Origin: Phycisphaeraceae bacterium | GTDB lineage: Bacteria > Planctomycetota > Phycisphaerae > Phycisphaerales > Phycisphaeraceae | Assembly: GCA_020831765.1 (NCBI GenBank) | Contig: JAFIFY010000154.1 | Location: 1 to 45,812 of the forward strand | Direction: 5' to 3' | Length of the DNA: 45,812 bases | Part shown: positions 34,954 to 44,666 of the stretch, one piece after another | Layout: each line of letters opens with the position of its first letter | How positions within the stretch are numbered: position 1 is the first letter of the stretch | Notes under the pieces: model-generated | What the model saw: the letters and a program-made list of their open reading frames with translations, nothing else | Told to the model about the DNA's origin: nothing | The model's database searches: none | Translations under genes and position numbers: made by a program

Positions 34954-36420
34954 ATGCCCATGCCTTCCGCTTTTCGCAGAACAACTTGCTCACTTTACGC
35001 CATTCTCGTGATGGTGGCCGCGGTGCTCGGCCTGATGGCTGGCTCATCGACGGCCGCCGCCGCGCAGGAGCCCTGGCGCGTCGGCGACTGGACCTTCACC
35101 ACCAATACATTCGCGGGCAACCCGGGCGATCGACTGACCGGCTCGGCGATTCAGTCCGACGGGACGATCGTGCTGGTCGGCCGGATCACCGGCGGCCCAC
35201 TAGTTGCGCGGGTGGCGACCCTGCAGGCCGGGCCAGCGGTGGTGGTGCGGCTTTCCGAGGATGGGCGGCGAGTGCTCTCGGCAACCCGGATCGGGCCGGA
35301 TGTGCGCGATGTCGCCATCGATGACCGCGACAACATCTACGTCGCCCTTGGCGGCGAGGGCGTGGCGAAACTGGACCCGGCGGGCCGTCGGCCGATCTGG
35401 CAGCGACCCACCGAAGGCATCTGCACGCGCGTCGCCGTCACACCCAACGGAACCGTCGCCGCGCTACGCTATGACCGCGATGTCGATTCAACACCCGGCA
35501 ACGGCACGATCTACCTTTTCGACGCCAACGGACGTGCGATGACCCGGTTCCGCGGGCATCGTCACACCCTGGACATCGCCATCGATCAGGAGAGCCGAAC
35601 CGTGGTGCTGATCGGGTGGCGGCAGGCCAACGCATTCGATGGGTCGCGAACCTTCCCCGTGCAAATCGCCTACATGCGGGGCGTGGGCTTTGATGGGCAG
35701 ACCAAATACACGCTCTATGACTGGTCAACCGATCGAAATGCCCCGAACTTTCTTAATCGACCGACCAACAACATGGCCGACACGCGCGGCTATCGCATCG
35801 CCATGGGCCGGGATGGGAAAGTTTATTCCGGTTTCGAGGCCGCCGGCGGCAATCATATCTTTCGGTACGAGCCGCAACTGCGAAATGGCAACTGGGCGTC
35901 GGCCACCGGCAAGAAGCCGCGAGGCGATCAGTTCTTCGAGTGGCACAACAGCCGCTCCGAACACAAACTCTTTGTGGCATGTCACGACCCGGCGACCGGC
36001 GAATACCTTCTCGGACAGCAGTTCGCCGGCCGACTGGACACGGGCCGGACCAACACGGTGCGAATGGTCGACGGTGCCCTGGCGACTGATGAAAACGGCC
36101 GCGTTCTGGCCGGCGGTGCCGCGGGGGCCGGCCTTCCTCTGATGTTCACCCCGCCCGAAACCGGTGATTACACCGGCGGCGGTTACATCCTTCTGCTGGG
36201 CCCGGGCATGACTTCGCGAGAGGTGATGACCCGGCTGGACCCGGGTGGCCGCGTGGTTTCAGGAGATATCCGGCGCGTCGGCGATACCAGTCGGATCATC
36301 GTGACCGGACACGTGCGGTCGGAGGGCGACATCAGCTTCACCCCGTACCAGGCGTTGCAGGATCGTGGCGCCGCGAATGTGCCCTTCTTCACCGTTCTGC
36401 ACGAGAAACCGGCGAATTAG
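34954..36420 (+). CDS. secreted beta-propeller-like protein of unknown function
   Basis: Exported protein with a clear signal peptide (residues 10-40, VMVAAVLGLMAGSSTAAAAQ). The body looks like an SBBP/NHL-type propeller: repeated strands of the type SAIQSDGTIVLVGRITGG, VRDVAIDDRDNIYVALGG, VAVTPNGTVAALRYD and RIAMGRDGKVYSGFEA. The C-terminal 80 residues contain GGYILLLGPGMTSREVMTRLDPGG, resembling a final blade. No enzyme motif was found. ATG 34954 has GAGGAAA about eight bases upstream. It is downstream of topA by 202 bases and not clearly in its operon. Such proteins are abundant in planctomycetes (known) and might bind surface polymers. Confidence 0.75.
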   Translation: MPMPSAFRRTTCSLYAILVMVAAVLGLMAGSSTAAAAQEPWRVGDWTFTTNTFAGNPGDRLTGSAIQSDGTIVLVGRITGGPLVARVATLQAGPAVVVRLSEDGRRVLSATRIGPDVRDVAIDDRDNIYVALGGEGVAKLDPAGRRPIWQRPTEGICTRVAVTPNGTVAALRYDRDVDSTPGNGTIYLFDANGRAMTRFRGHRHTLDIAIDQESRTVVLIGWRQANAFDGSRTFPVQIAYMRGVGFDGQTKYTLYDWSTDRNAPNFLNRPTNNMADTRGYRIAMGRDGKVYSGFEAAGGNHIFRYEPQLRNGNWASATGKKPRGDQFFEWHNSRSEHKLFVACHDPATGEYLLGQQFAGRLDTGRTNTVRMVDGALATDENGRVLAGGAAGAGLPLMFTPPETGDYTGGGYILLLGPGMTSREVMTRLDPGGRVVSGDIRRVGDTSRIIVTGHVRSEGDISFTPYQALQDRGAANVPFFTVLHEKPAN

Positions 36421-36436
36421 CCTCCCCCGAAGCTCC

Positions 36437-36457
36437 ATGATCCTTTTGCCGGATCAT
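36437..36457. terminator. weak hairpin between convergent genes
   Basis: ATGATCC and GGATCAT form a 7-bp stem around a 7-base loop, overlapping the stop codon of the minus-strand kinase gene. Neither strand has a T run after it, so it could be a bidirectional stop signal but this is not proven. Confidence 0.35.
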
Positions 36458-38343
36458 TCCACAGGCACAAGGATGGCGATGATGGCTTGGCGCTCATCGA
36501 CCGACTCCACCAACACATTACCGCCGTATTCCTCGGCAATGGACCGGCAGATCGCAATCATTGACTGATCGCCATCGACCCGCGTCAGATCGATCGGCGT
36601 ATCGCCGGCCTCACCGAAGAATTCGATGCGGATGCGGTCATCCTCGACCAGCCTCGCCGACAGGTCGATGTGTTGCGAGCCGGCGGTCATCAACAGGCGC
36701 ATGACCTCGGCCAGCAGCAGCTTGGCGTGCAGGGGGCGAATCTTCATCGGCGGCAGCGCGGGCGCTTCGCTGACCACGACACGCGCTCCGTGCCGTTCGG
36801 CATCATGGCGGGTCAACTGCCGGGCATGCATCGCCATTTCATCGAAGCGCGGCCGCGCACCGTGGTCGCTATCCGGATCGAGAAAAGCGAACAACTCCGA
36901 GACAATGCGACCGCATCGCTTGGCCTCTTCTCGAACATCGCCCAGAAGCTCAAGCGTCTCCTCCTTCGAGCCGCCCTCGCGGAGCAGTTCGATCGCCAGC
37001 GAATCGGCCGCCATGATCGAGCCCAGCTTGTTGTTGATCTGATGCACCGTGCCCGAAGCCAGACGCACCAGGGCCGCAAGGTGATCAGCGCTGAGCGAAC
37101 GTGAAGCGCTCGAAGGCCGCGGCTGGGCCGGAGCGATCGGGCGCTCCTGAACCATGCCCAGAATGCGCGTCGATTGGCCGGCCGGGGCGGCCAGGCCCAT
37201 GTGACGGTAGATCAGCATCGAAGTCGGCTTCGCGGCCAGACCGGACACCGGATCGATGGGCCCTTCAGGCACCTGAGGAAGCTCGAACTCATGCGTCTGG
37301 CCGGGCGCGAGCTTGAGCACCTGTTCCATGGCGACTTCGATCGCCGCGATCCGCTCGGGCGTATTCGCGTTTCGCAGCGCCTCGGCCAGATTCGGTCGGC
37401 GAGACCCTGACTCGGCTTCCCGATCCGGCCAGACCACGTTCATCGTGATGGGGTCCATCATGTAGAACGATGCCGGAAGCCAATCGCCGATCGTCGGCAA
37501 GGCCGTTTTCAGATCGTCGGCCGCTCCATCATTCAGCGGCGTGATCACACTGAGCATCGTCACGCCCCCGCCGGAATCAGCCCCAAGCGGCCTCATCGAC
37601 CAGCGGCAAAGCCGGGAAGCCCCCTCGGCGGCCCCACAGCGCACCAACAATTCCGTCTCGACACCTTGAATCAGCGCGGACAGAAGCTGCTCATTGTCCG
37701 CCTGAACCGGATGCCGCGAATCCAGCAGCGCCTCGATATTCATTCCCGGCATATCCAGCGGGCTTCGGCCGAAGACCTCGACGACGGCCGCGTTGGCAAA
37801 GAGCACCGCCGGTTCAGGAATATCCAGCCGCATTCCCGTCACCAGCACGGGCTGATCCACCGCGGCCACCGCCATTTCGAGCATGCGAAGCCGGGCGGTC
37901 TTCCAGATCGATGCCACCGGCGTCACCGGCGAGGAAAGCTCATCGGGGGGCGCTTCATCCTGCCGGAAGAACGCCACCTCCACCTCCGTGGCCTGGCCAT
38001 GGTCATCGCGCTGGATGATGCCCCGACTCACCAGACGCATCATCCGCCCATCGTGTCGGATCATTCGCGAAGGCGGCAGATCAATGAGCGTCGCCCGGCC
38101 CGCGATCAGAACATTGAGCGTATTGGCCCAGGTGGTTCGATCCAAAGGATGCATCCGGCGGCGTATCGCCTCGAGGTGATTCACCTGCTCGGGATCGGAC
38201 AGCTCCAGCACCCGGCGCAACACATCATCGCACTGGGCCTCATCAACACGACAACGCCATCGCCAGCTTCCCGAATACGGGCCAAGCTCCGACTCGTTCC
38301 ACCGGATCAACTGCCTGAGATTGTCGGTCATGGGCAACGACAT
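36454..38343 (-). CDS. PAS-domain sensor histidine kinase with eroded ATP-binding domain
   Basis: Cytoplasmic sensor with no membrane segment. Two PAS-like domains are seen: residues 1-125 (DRTTWAN and HDGRMMRLVSRGII) and about 150-270 (PAVLFANAAVVEVFGRSPLDMPGMN), with a third poorly conserved sensor region to about 390. A DHp helix holds the phospho-His H434 in GTVHQINNKLGSIMAA, like the NtrB-type 'HEINNPL'. The C-terminal ATPase part is unusual: the N box (AEVMRLLMTAG) lacks Asn, and the G boxes are missing. Instead it reads IEFFGEAGDTPIDL and SMIAICRSIAEEYGGNV. It may be a pseudokinase or phosphatase. No response regulator is adjacent. The start is ATG 38343; ATG 38331 is possible. Confidence 0.78.
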   Translation of the reverse strand: MSLPMTDNLRQLIRWNESELGPYSGSWRWRCRVDEAQCDDVLRRVLELSDPEQVNHLEAIRRRMHPLDRTTWANTLNVLIAGRATLIDLPPSRMIRHDGRMMRLVSRGIIQRDDHGQATEVEVAFFRQDEAPPDELSSPVTPVASIWKTARLRMLEMAVAAVDQPVLVTGMRLDIPEPAVLFANAAVVEVFGRSPLDMPGMNIEALLDSRHPVQADNEQLLSALIQGVETELLVRCGAAEGASRLCRWSMRPLGADSGGGVTMLSVITPLNDGAADDLKTALPTIGDWLPASFYMMDPITMNVVWPDREAESGSRRPNLAEALRNANTPERIAAIEVAMEQVLKLAPGQTHEFELPQVPEGPIDPVSGLAAKPTSMLIYRHMGLAAPAGQSTRILGMVQERPIAPAQPRPSSASRSLSADHLAALVRLASGTVHQINNKLGSIMAADSLAIELLREGGSKEETLELLGDVREEAKRCGRIVSELFAFLDPDSDHGARPRFDEMAMHARQLTRHDAERHGARVVVSEAPALPPMKIRPLHAKLLLAEVMRLLMTAGSQHIDLSARLVEDDRIRIEFFGEAGDTPIDLTRVDGDQSMIAICRSIAEEYGGNVLVESVDERQAIIAILVPVE

Positions 38344-39627
38344 ACAACAGTTTCTACTTTCTCCAGCCAGGCCAAGGCCCAGGTCGTGCCGAACCTGCAC
38401 GCCGGTCGGTCCCGGAACCGTACTTACGGCTCGGGAAGTCGATCACGAACGTGCCAGGGCGGAACCGGGGCGACCTGACGACATTGTCCCAACGACCCTC
38501 GCCGCGGGTGTCTCGGACAAGACACAACGCAGGTCTGTATCAACCGGGACATCCACCCTCACGGCAATCAGCCGATCGACTCGACCGATGCCACCACTTA
38601 TCGTTGGGAATCAGAAGCCGGGTGTCCAGCCACGGCCCCATTCCAACCCAACCAACATACCACAATCAAGCCACCGGATTCCCGTTCTGCAAGCGTTTGC
38701 CCCATGTCCATCGCAAGAGATGAGAATTGAATAATTCGCCCTATCTCAAGGCCGTTTCCACGGTGACGTTCGTCAGGCAATCGAGTCGTTTTTCGCTGAT
38801 CGACGAGCAATTAAGAGCAACCGCTGGATCCCCCATTCCAGCAATCCCCAGACTTTCCGCCGCGCTTCCCGAGAGATTCCAACATGTGACCTTTCATCGC
38901 CGACTGATCTAACCTTCGCCCTGTCAAATGTTTTGATTCATCGCGTGGTGCATGGTTCGAGTCTCGATCGCAATCTCGACACCACCGGACCCGGCATGTA
39001 AGGAAATTCCTATTCTCTCGACATCGCTTCGGAGCGACATGACCAGTCGATCATGGCCAGCCACCATTGGCAGTGCATCGGGGCAGGATTCGGGCTCAGA
39101 CGGCTGCTCAACATCACAACTTCAATGGTGGATGAGGCCAAGGTTTCTCAGTATCCCAGCGAACTCGATAGCACCCAGATTCCCGTTCTTGCCCAGCTTC
39201 TCCACTGGGCTGCGCCACTTCCGACTTACCCCATCAGCACGGCGGCTGAACCCCGATCCATCCACCCTGCATTCCAATACGATCCCGAACCCATCAAGCC
39301 ATAATCGGTTTGCCGCCCGGAGCGCAGAACGTAAACTGGCCGTGACTCGCCCTTACGGTCGGCAAGCCCCGCCCCCCGGAAGCCCGCCCCCCGAAAGTCG
39401 ATTCCTGGAACCCCATCCCCGGAACTTGATCGCCGGAGCCGGACTCCAACCTCCGGAAACGACCCAAGCTCCCGGTAACCGTCGGAAACCCAAGCATTTC
39501 GGCGGCCCTCGAACGCTTGACCACCCCCGGCGCGGCTACGCAACGGGCTTCGAGGCCACCCCAGATGCCGGCTTCCTCGGGCTTGCGTATTCAGACCCAT
39601 TTACCATCAGGAAAGGATGCATCACCC
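38344..39627. other. long intergenic region with no convincing gene
   Basis: About 1.3 kb between the divergent kinase and oxidoreductase genes. The right part (39362-39475) holds the reversed TTCCGGGG-type array. The left and middle parts (38400-39330) are less GC-rich than neighbouring genes and every frame is short or of poor composition. An 83-residue frame at 39053-39304 and a 124-residue frame on the minus strand at 39226-39600 are the longest compact ones, but have no family match or ribosome-binding site. GAATTGAATAATTC at 38724-38737 is a small palindrome. Confidence 0.5.
39362..39475 (-). repeat. degenerate TTCCGGGG-type repeat array (minus orientation)
   Basis: Read on the minus strand, loosely repeated units occur: TTCCGGAGG, TCCGGCTCCGG, TTCCGGGGATGGGG, TTCCAGG, TTCGGGGGGCGGG, TTCCGGGGGGCGGG. 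The last two are closest to the array upstream of miaA. The array lies upstream of the Gfo/Idh gene in a divergent gap, as does the first array. Confidence 0.55.
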
Positions 39628-40965
39628 ATGCCCACCGCCACTCGCGGCAAGACCACACGCTACGCCATCGTCGGAACCGGCGGCCGCGCAAGCGGATTCA
39701 TCGATTCGATCGTCAATACCTACGGCGAACACGGCCAACTCGTGGGGCTGTGCGACCGCAATATCGGGCGGGTGGAGTATCAGCGCCAGCGCCTGGCCGA
39801 ACAATCCGGGCCCGATGTGCCCGGCTTCACCGATGAACAGTTCGACCAGATGATCGAGCAGACCAAGCCGGATGTCGTCGTGGTGCTGACCATGGATTCA
39901 ACGCACCACCAGTACATCATCCGTGCCTTGGAGCTGGGCTGTGATGCGGTCACGGAAAAGCCGATGACCACGGATGATGCCAAGTGCCGGGCCATTATGG
40001 ATGCGGTTGAACGCACCGGCCGCGCTGTTCGAGTCACCTTCAACTATCGATTCGCCAATGATGTCAGCTTCATCTGGCGGAAGCTCCACGAGGGGCTGAT
40101 CGGCGAGGTCATCTCGGTGGACATGGAATACATGCTTGATGTGCGTCACGGTGCGGATTACTACCGCCGCTGGCACCGCTTCAAGGATTGCTCCGGCGGG
40201 CTTCTGGTGCATAAAGCCACGCATCATTTCGACCTGGTCAACTGGTGGCTGGATGCCGTGCCCGAAACGGTCTTCGCCTTCGGCAGACGGGCCTTTTACG
40301 GGCAGGAGAACGCGGCGCGGCGGGGTGAGCATTACAGCTATGATCGATACACCGGTTATCCCGAAGCCGCCAACGATCCCTTCGCCCTCGATCTGACCAG
40401 CAAGGAGTCACTTCGAAAGCTGTACCTGGATAACGAAAAATATGATGGCTACCGGCGCGATCAGAATGTCTTCGGGCCCGGCGTCACCATCGAGGATTCG
40501 ATGTGCCTGGTGACCCGCTACCGCACGGGTGTGCTGTTCAGCTATGCCCTGAACACCTTCCTGCCCAAAGAGGGCTATCACGTCGCGTTCAATGGAACCA
40601 AAGGCCGACTGACGTTCAACAGCGGTGCCAGCCCCCACATCATCACCGGCGAAGGCTCGGAGACGGACATCAAGTACACCCGTGAGTGTTATTTCCATCC
40701 ACAGTGGGGCAAGCCGGAGAAACTTGAGATGCCGAAGCTGGCCAAAGGCGGCCACGGCGGCGCTGACCCGGTTCTCCACCGCCAGATTTTCGATCCCGGT
40801 GCCCCGGTTGATCCGCTCCGACGAGATGCCGGCCACGAACAGGGCGCGGCCTCGATCCTGGTCGGAATCGCCGCCAATCAAAGCATCGCCACGGGCAAAT
40901 CCGTGAACATCGCCGACCTCTGCCCTCACCTCGGCGACCGAAAGCACCTGAGCGAACTGCTCTGA
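39628..40965 (+). CDS. Gfo/Idh/MocA-family oxidoreductase
   Basis: NAD(P)-dependent sugar or inositol-type dehydrogenase. The Rossmann fold starts YAIVGTGGRASGF, with acceptor loop VGLCDRN. The cofactor-contact motif is AVTEKPMTTDDA (EKP). The C-terminal domain begins about residue 130 and includes GLLVHKATHHFDLVNWWLD, which supplies the expected Lys/His active-site region. It is longer than most family members at 445 residues, with an added segment around ENAARRGEHYSYDRYTGYP. Planctomycetes carry many such genes. ATG 39628 has AAAGGA about ten bases upstream. No sugar operon is beside it, so the substrate is unknown. It stands alone on the plus strand. Confidence 0.88.
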   Translation: MPTATRGKTTRYAIVGTGGRASGFIDSIVNTYGEHGQLVGLCDRNIGRVEYQRQRLAEQSGPDVPGFTDEQFDQMIEQTKPDVVVVLTMDSTHHQYIIRALELGCDAVTEKPMTTDDAKCRAIMDAVERTGRAVRVTFNYRFANDVSFIWRKLHEGLIGEVISVDMEYMLDVRHGADYYRRWHRFKDCSGGLLVHKATHHFDLVNWWLDAVPETVFAFGRRAFYGQENAARRGEHYSYDRYTGYPEAANDPFALDLTSKESLRKLYLDNEKYDGYRRDQNVFGPGVTIEDSMCLVTRYRTGVLFSYALNTFLPKEGYHVAFNGTKGRLTFNSGASPHIITGEGSETDIKYTRECYFHPQWGKPEKLEMPKLAKGGHGGADPVLHRQIFDPGAPVDPLRRDAGHEQGAASILVGIAANQSIATGKSVNIADLCPHLGDRKHLSELL

Positions 40966-41066
40966 GCGGACGGGGGTGGCCCTGTCATCAACGGCATGTG
41001 GCTCCCGATCGCCCAAGACTCGTCTCCATGGCACGGGTCCGGGCAAGCCATCGAGCTCCGTCGTAC

Positions 41067-43262
41067 TCAAGGCACGATCGCCAGGAGGATGGCCCCGCGT
41101 TCGGGGTAGCTCTCGACCGGTCGCCAGCCGCCTCGCTGAAACATCTCGATCAATGCCGCTTCCTCGATCCCGGGATCGTAGCCGTAGCTGCCGACCAGCC
41201 GCCTCAGCTCGCCCCAGCCGAACCAGACATGGGTGATTCCCTCTTGCCGAAGCGCTCCGGCGATTTGGCGGGGATCATCAATACCATCACGCTCAAGCGC
41301 CCGCAGCCGCGCGGCCAGCGGATCTTCGTCCCATGCCGTGGCATAGATCACCCGGCTCTGGATGTGGGCCAGGCCCTGGTTGTCGGCGATGATCAGGGTG
41401 ATGGCGTTGGGGCCGACGCGGGTGTCCAGCGGATGGCGAATCCACTCCGGTGAATCGATGATCTGTCCCGGCGCGGCGTGAAGCCACTGACGCGTGGCCG
41501 GATCGAAGAGCCGCAGTGTCTGGCGGTGCATCAGGCTCAGCAGATGAACCGAAAGCGACAACGCGATCACGACCGCGAAGAACACAAACGCCCATCGCAT
41601 CGCCGTCAGCCTCTCCAGAAGCGCCTGCGAGCCGATCGCCACGGCGATGCAGACCGCCGGCAGAAGCACCACCAGAAATCGCCCCTGGTGATGCGTCAAT
41701 AACGCCCACGCGATGATCTGAAGCACCGCCATCGCGCCAAGCCGCAGCGCAACAACCCGTACACGCCCACCGCGCCGAACCATCGCCACCCCGCCCAATA
41801 TCGCCAGCATCAACACCAGCGGAATGCCCCACTCCCGATCGAATCGCGCCACCTCATCGGCATCGGTCACCGGCCGACCCCCCAGCGCTCCGAAGCCGGC
41901 ACTGAACAGCCCATCACGCGCCAGCCGATGGCCGATCTCAACCGGGGGGCGCGGCGAGTGGTGGGCGCGGTTCCAGCGCTCGGCCTGCTCCGGGCTCCAG
42001 TGGGCGCGGCCGAAAACGCCGATGCCCAAGGGAAACACAGGATTAACAGCGCCCCGGTCCGGTCGGCCGTCCGGCCAGGTCCAGACCGTGTTCCGCACCA
42101 GCCACGGCGAAACCGTCAGCCCCATCACCAGCACGATCACCAACGTGGACACCCATCGTGATGAAGATCGATGCATCAGCCAGCCGGTTGATGGTTCAGG
42201 CTCGCCGGCCTCATTCGATGAAGATTCACGCCCGCTGAGCATCCACGGCACCAGAATCAAAAGCGGCGCCACCCACAGCGCCAGGGCGCTGGGCTTGGCC
42301 AGGATCGACATGCCAAGCAACATCCCCACGGCCACCAGCCGGCCTCGCGTCGGCCGCGATTCCTCGATCAGAAGCCCCAGCGCGCAAACGCCCATGGCCA
42401 GCATCACCATCTCGTTGTAGGCCAGCGTGCCGGTGATGATCGTCCAGGGAACCAAGAGGAAAAGCACGCCGCCCACGGCCGCGCTGACCGGGGTTACCCA
42501 GAGCTGCGCCACCCTCGATATGGCCGCGGCGGTCAGAACCGCAAAGCCCAGATGCAGCAGCGCACAGGTCGCCATGGCTCCAAGGCCGCCGCCCTGCATG
42601 GCCATGATCGACAGGAAGCCCGATTCGGTGAGATTGGGCAGAAAGCTGTAGACGTTGTGCTCAAGCCCCGCGATACGGCCCATGGCCAGCCATTCGCGTG
42701 GCAGTTGCAGGTGATACAGCAGCACATCGTAGCCCCGGGCCTCGACCGACCAGAGCGTGCCCGGTGGACAAACCGTCGCCACCAGAGCCAGCCCCAACAC
42801 CGGGATGCCCAGAAGAATCGTCCATGGCGGCGAAGGCCAGTTGACCGGACGAAGCTCGGCCAGGCGATCACGATCGGCCAGCCGACGTATCGCCGCCAGT
42901 GTGCCCAGGATGCAGACGCCCCAGGCCATCAAGGTGCTGAGCAATCCCAGCACACCCAGCATCCAGAACATGCCAAGCTGCGCCGAAGCCCCCAGCGCCA
43001 GCGAAACCACCAGCCCCAGTTCCGATCGACGCACCAGCCGACCGCGGATCAGGCTGCCCCATCCGGCAGCGCCCATCCACCAGATCAGAAGGATGGGCAG
43101 CGAGGCCGCCAGCGACTGAACCGTTGAAGCGAAAGTCTCGGGAAACGGGGGCAGAATTTGACCGTGATGCGCCAGCCACATCCCGCCGAACAAAAGCGCG
43201 ATCGTCAGGAACGACAGGTAGGTCGCCGAGCCGAATACCAGGCGTGATGAAGGCGCGGCCAT
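41067..43262 (-). CDS. large polytopic membrane protein (GT-C-like)
   Basis: Integral membrane protein of 731 residues with roughly twelve or more hydrophobic segments, concentrated in residues 10-560, and a C-terminal soluble domain of about 150 residues. A conserved-looking loop (SVEARGYDVLLYHLQLPREWL, then HNVYSFLPNLTESGFL) after the first helices resembles the catalytic first loop of GT-C glycosyltransferases, which use polyprenyl-phosphate sugars. The C-terminal part (GPNAITLIIADNQGLAHIQSRVIYATAWDED) is like the soluble end of such proteins. No specific family is certain. ATG 43262 has GGGGAAGA upstream. Its upstream neighbour, the ATPase, seems to be an insertion, so the gene may have once followed the SDR. 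Confidence 0.65.
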   Translation of the reverse strand: MAAPSSRLVFGSATYLSFLTIALLFGGMWLAHHGQILPPFPETFASTVQSLAASLPILLIWWMGAAGWGSLIRGRLVRRSELGLVVSLALGASAQLGMFWMLGVLGLLSTLMAWGVCILGTLAAIRRLADRDRLAELRPVNWPSPPWTILLGIPVLGLALVATVCPPGTLWSVEARGYDVLLYHLQLPREWLAMGRIAGLEHNVYSFLPNLTESGFLSIMAMQGGGLGAMATCALLHLGFAVLTAAAISRVAQLWVTPVSAAVGGVLFLLVPWTIITGTLAYNEMVMLAMGVCALGLLIEESRPTRGRLVAVGMLLGMSILAKPSALALWVAPLLILVPWMLSGRESSSNEAGEPEPSTGWLMHRSSSRWVSTLVIVLVMGLTVSPWLVRNTVWTWPDGRPDRGAVNPVFPLGIGVFGRAHWSPEQAERWNRAHHSPRPPVEIGHRLARDGLFSAGFGALGGRPVTDADEVARFDREWGIPLVLMLAILGGVAMVRRGGRVRVVALRLGAMAVLQIIAWALLTHHQGRFLVVLLPAVCIAVAIGSQALLERLTAMRWAFVFFAVVIALSLSVHLLSLMHRQTLRLFDPATRQWLHAAPGQIIDSPEWIRHPLDTRVGPNAITLIIADNQGLAHIQSRVIYATAWDEDPLAARLRALERDGIDDPRQIAGALRQEGITHVWFGWGELRRLVGSYGYDPGIEEAALIEMFQRGGWRPVESYPERGAILLAIVP

Positions 43263-43381
43263 GAGTCTTCCCCAATCGACGATACCTGCGGATCAACGTT
43301 CAGCGGCCCGGCATGCGAACCAGGATCAAGAGAATAACCGATCGCCTCGAACGCACCGGCGGACCGCCCGGACGAGCGGAT

Positions 43382-43417
43382 GGATCAGATAGGGACACTC
43401 GTGGCCCGGCGAAGGTA
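43382..43417. repeat. direct repeat copy 2 (downstream of the ATPase)
   Basis: Partner of the block at 44920-44955, in the same orientation. Similarity stops sharply on the ATPase side, after GGTA. Confidence 0.7.
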
Positions 43418-43420
43418 TAC
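43385..43420 (-). pseudogene. orphan 3' end of an SDR gene (11 codons plus stop)
   Basis: Read on the minus strand, this segment codes VYLRRATSVPI and a stop, matching the last residues of the SDR at 44923 (IYLRRAASVPF and stop). It agrees over 32 of 36 bases with 44920-44955 (this copy being 43382-43417). Two of the four differences are silent and two are conservative, as expected of a true gene end. It has no upstream body and lies seven bases after the ATPase stop. Confidence 0.7.
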
Positions 43421-43427
43421 GCCTGCT

Positions 43428-44666
43428 TCAAATCATGCTGACCGGAATGGCCTGAACCGCATTGCTCAGGGGCAACGCCTCTTCCCGCAGACACACCAGG
43501 GCGCCGGGACCGACGTGTAAGCCCAAGGATTCGAGTCGCGAGAACGCCTTCACGTCATCCCGGCTGGGCGAGGCGGTTTTCTTCACTTCCACGGGGTACA
43601 GCGTGTTGTCCTCCACAAAGACGAAATCAATCTCCTTCTGATCCTTGTCGCGATAGTAATACAGTGAGGGCGATCGACCGCGATGCCACCAGCTCTTGAG
43701 CAATTCGGTCAAGACGTAAGTTTCAAAGATGGCCCCCGACATCGCGCCGGCTTCCAGAGATTTTGCGGATGACCACGCGGTCAAATACGCGCAGAGACCG
43801 GTGTCGAGAAAGTAAAGCTTGGGGGTTTTCACCAGGCGTTTGCTCAGGTTCGTGTGATAAGGTTGCAGTAGGTGGACCTGGAAGCTGGCCTGCAGAATCG
43901 AAAGCCACTTCTTGGCGGTGTTCACAGCCACATCGGCGTCGCGAGCCAGGTCGGTGAGGCTTAGCATCTGAGCCGTTCGAGCCGCACACGCTCGCAGGAA
44001 GCGAAGAAAGGCCGACTCATCACCGACTTGGGCCAAATCCCTGACATCACGCTGCAAATACGTCTGAAGGTAGGAACTGTGGAACAGTTCGCGATCCTTG
44101 ATGCGTCCCGAAGCCAGCGCGGGCATGCCGCCCAGCCAGATGTCCTGATACAACGGGTTCACTGTCGGACCGATCATGGCATCGTCCCGTGCATTCATGC
44201 GCTCGGCGGTGGGCAGGAACGGCTCGATCTCCAACTTCAACCGATATCGCTCTCGTCTGGAGAAGCCCAGCAGGTTGACCATGGCCACACGGCCGGCGAG
44301 GGTCTCACTGATGCCCCGCATCATCTGAAATTGCTGCGACCCGGTGAGCCAGAACAGCCCCGCCTGCCGCCGTCGGTCCGCCTCCATTTTGATCAAGGGC
44401 AGCAGTTGCGGGGCGTACTGGATTTCGTCGATCAGCACGGGAGCGGAATAGCGCTGCATGAAAAGGGCGGGATCATCCTGGGCCAAGGCGCGGACGCTCG
44501 GATCGTCGAGCGAGACATACTGGCGATTCGCCTCCTGGTGATGCCGCAGGAATGTGGTTTTGCCGACTTGGCGCGGCCCCGTCAGCAGGAGCACCGGAAA
44601 CTGGGAGGACGCTTGGGCCCAGCGATCACGAAGCTCCCGCAAGTAGTAGTCGCGTCCATTTTGCAT
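43428..44666 (-). CDS. AAA ATPase with DUF4143 domain
   Basis: ATP-binding protein of the AAA_14/DUF4143 family, whose function is unsettled; many members travel as isolated genes. Walker A is LLTGPRQVGKTTFL near residue 35 and Walker B is PVLIDEIQYAPQ near 80, then LTGSQQF (sensor 1). The DUF4143 part (about residues 200-400) starts LYQDIWLGGMPAL and includes SSYLQTYLQRDVRDL. It ends in a PD-(D/E)XK-like pattern, KEIDFVFVEDNTLYPVEVKKT. Codon use looks less GC-biased than neighbours. The start is ATG 44666 (412 residues), since a promoter at 44704-44676 would place the transcript start two or three bases ahead. It is probably an inserted gene. Confidence 0.88.
   Translation of the reverse strand: MQNGRDYYLRELRDRWAQASSQFPVLLLTGPRQVGKTTFLRHHQEANRQYVSLDDPSVRALAQDDPALFMQRYSAPVLIDEIQYAPQLLPLIKMEADRRRQAGLFWLTGSQQFQMMRGISETLAGRVAMVNLLGFSRRERYRLKLEIEPFLPTAERMNARDDAMIGPTVNPLYQDIWLGGMPALASGRIKDRELFHSSYLQTYLQRDVRDLAQVGDESAFLRFLRACAARTAQMLSLTDLARDADVAVNTAKKWLSILQASFQVHLLQPYHTNLSKRLVKTPKLYFLDTGLCAYLTAWSSAKSLEAGAMSGAIFETYVLTELLKSWWHRGRSPSLYYYRDKDQKEIDFVFVEDNTLYPVEVKKTASPSRDDVKAFSRLESLGLHVGPGALVCLREEALPLSNAVQAIPVSMI

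Noticed and set aside
38930-38985. tRNA-like T-loop (GGTTCGAGTC)
   Set aside because: No matching T stem, anticodon arm or acceptor stem could be formed around it.
39226-39600. 124-residue minus-strand frame with GIDFRGAGFRGA
   Set aside because: It is generated by the repeat array and lacks a ribosome-binding site; the pentapeptide-like look is not enough to call a gene.
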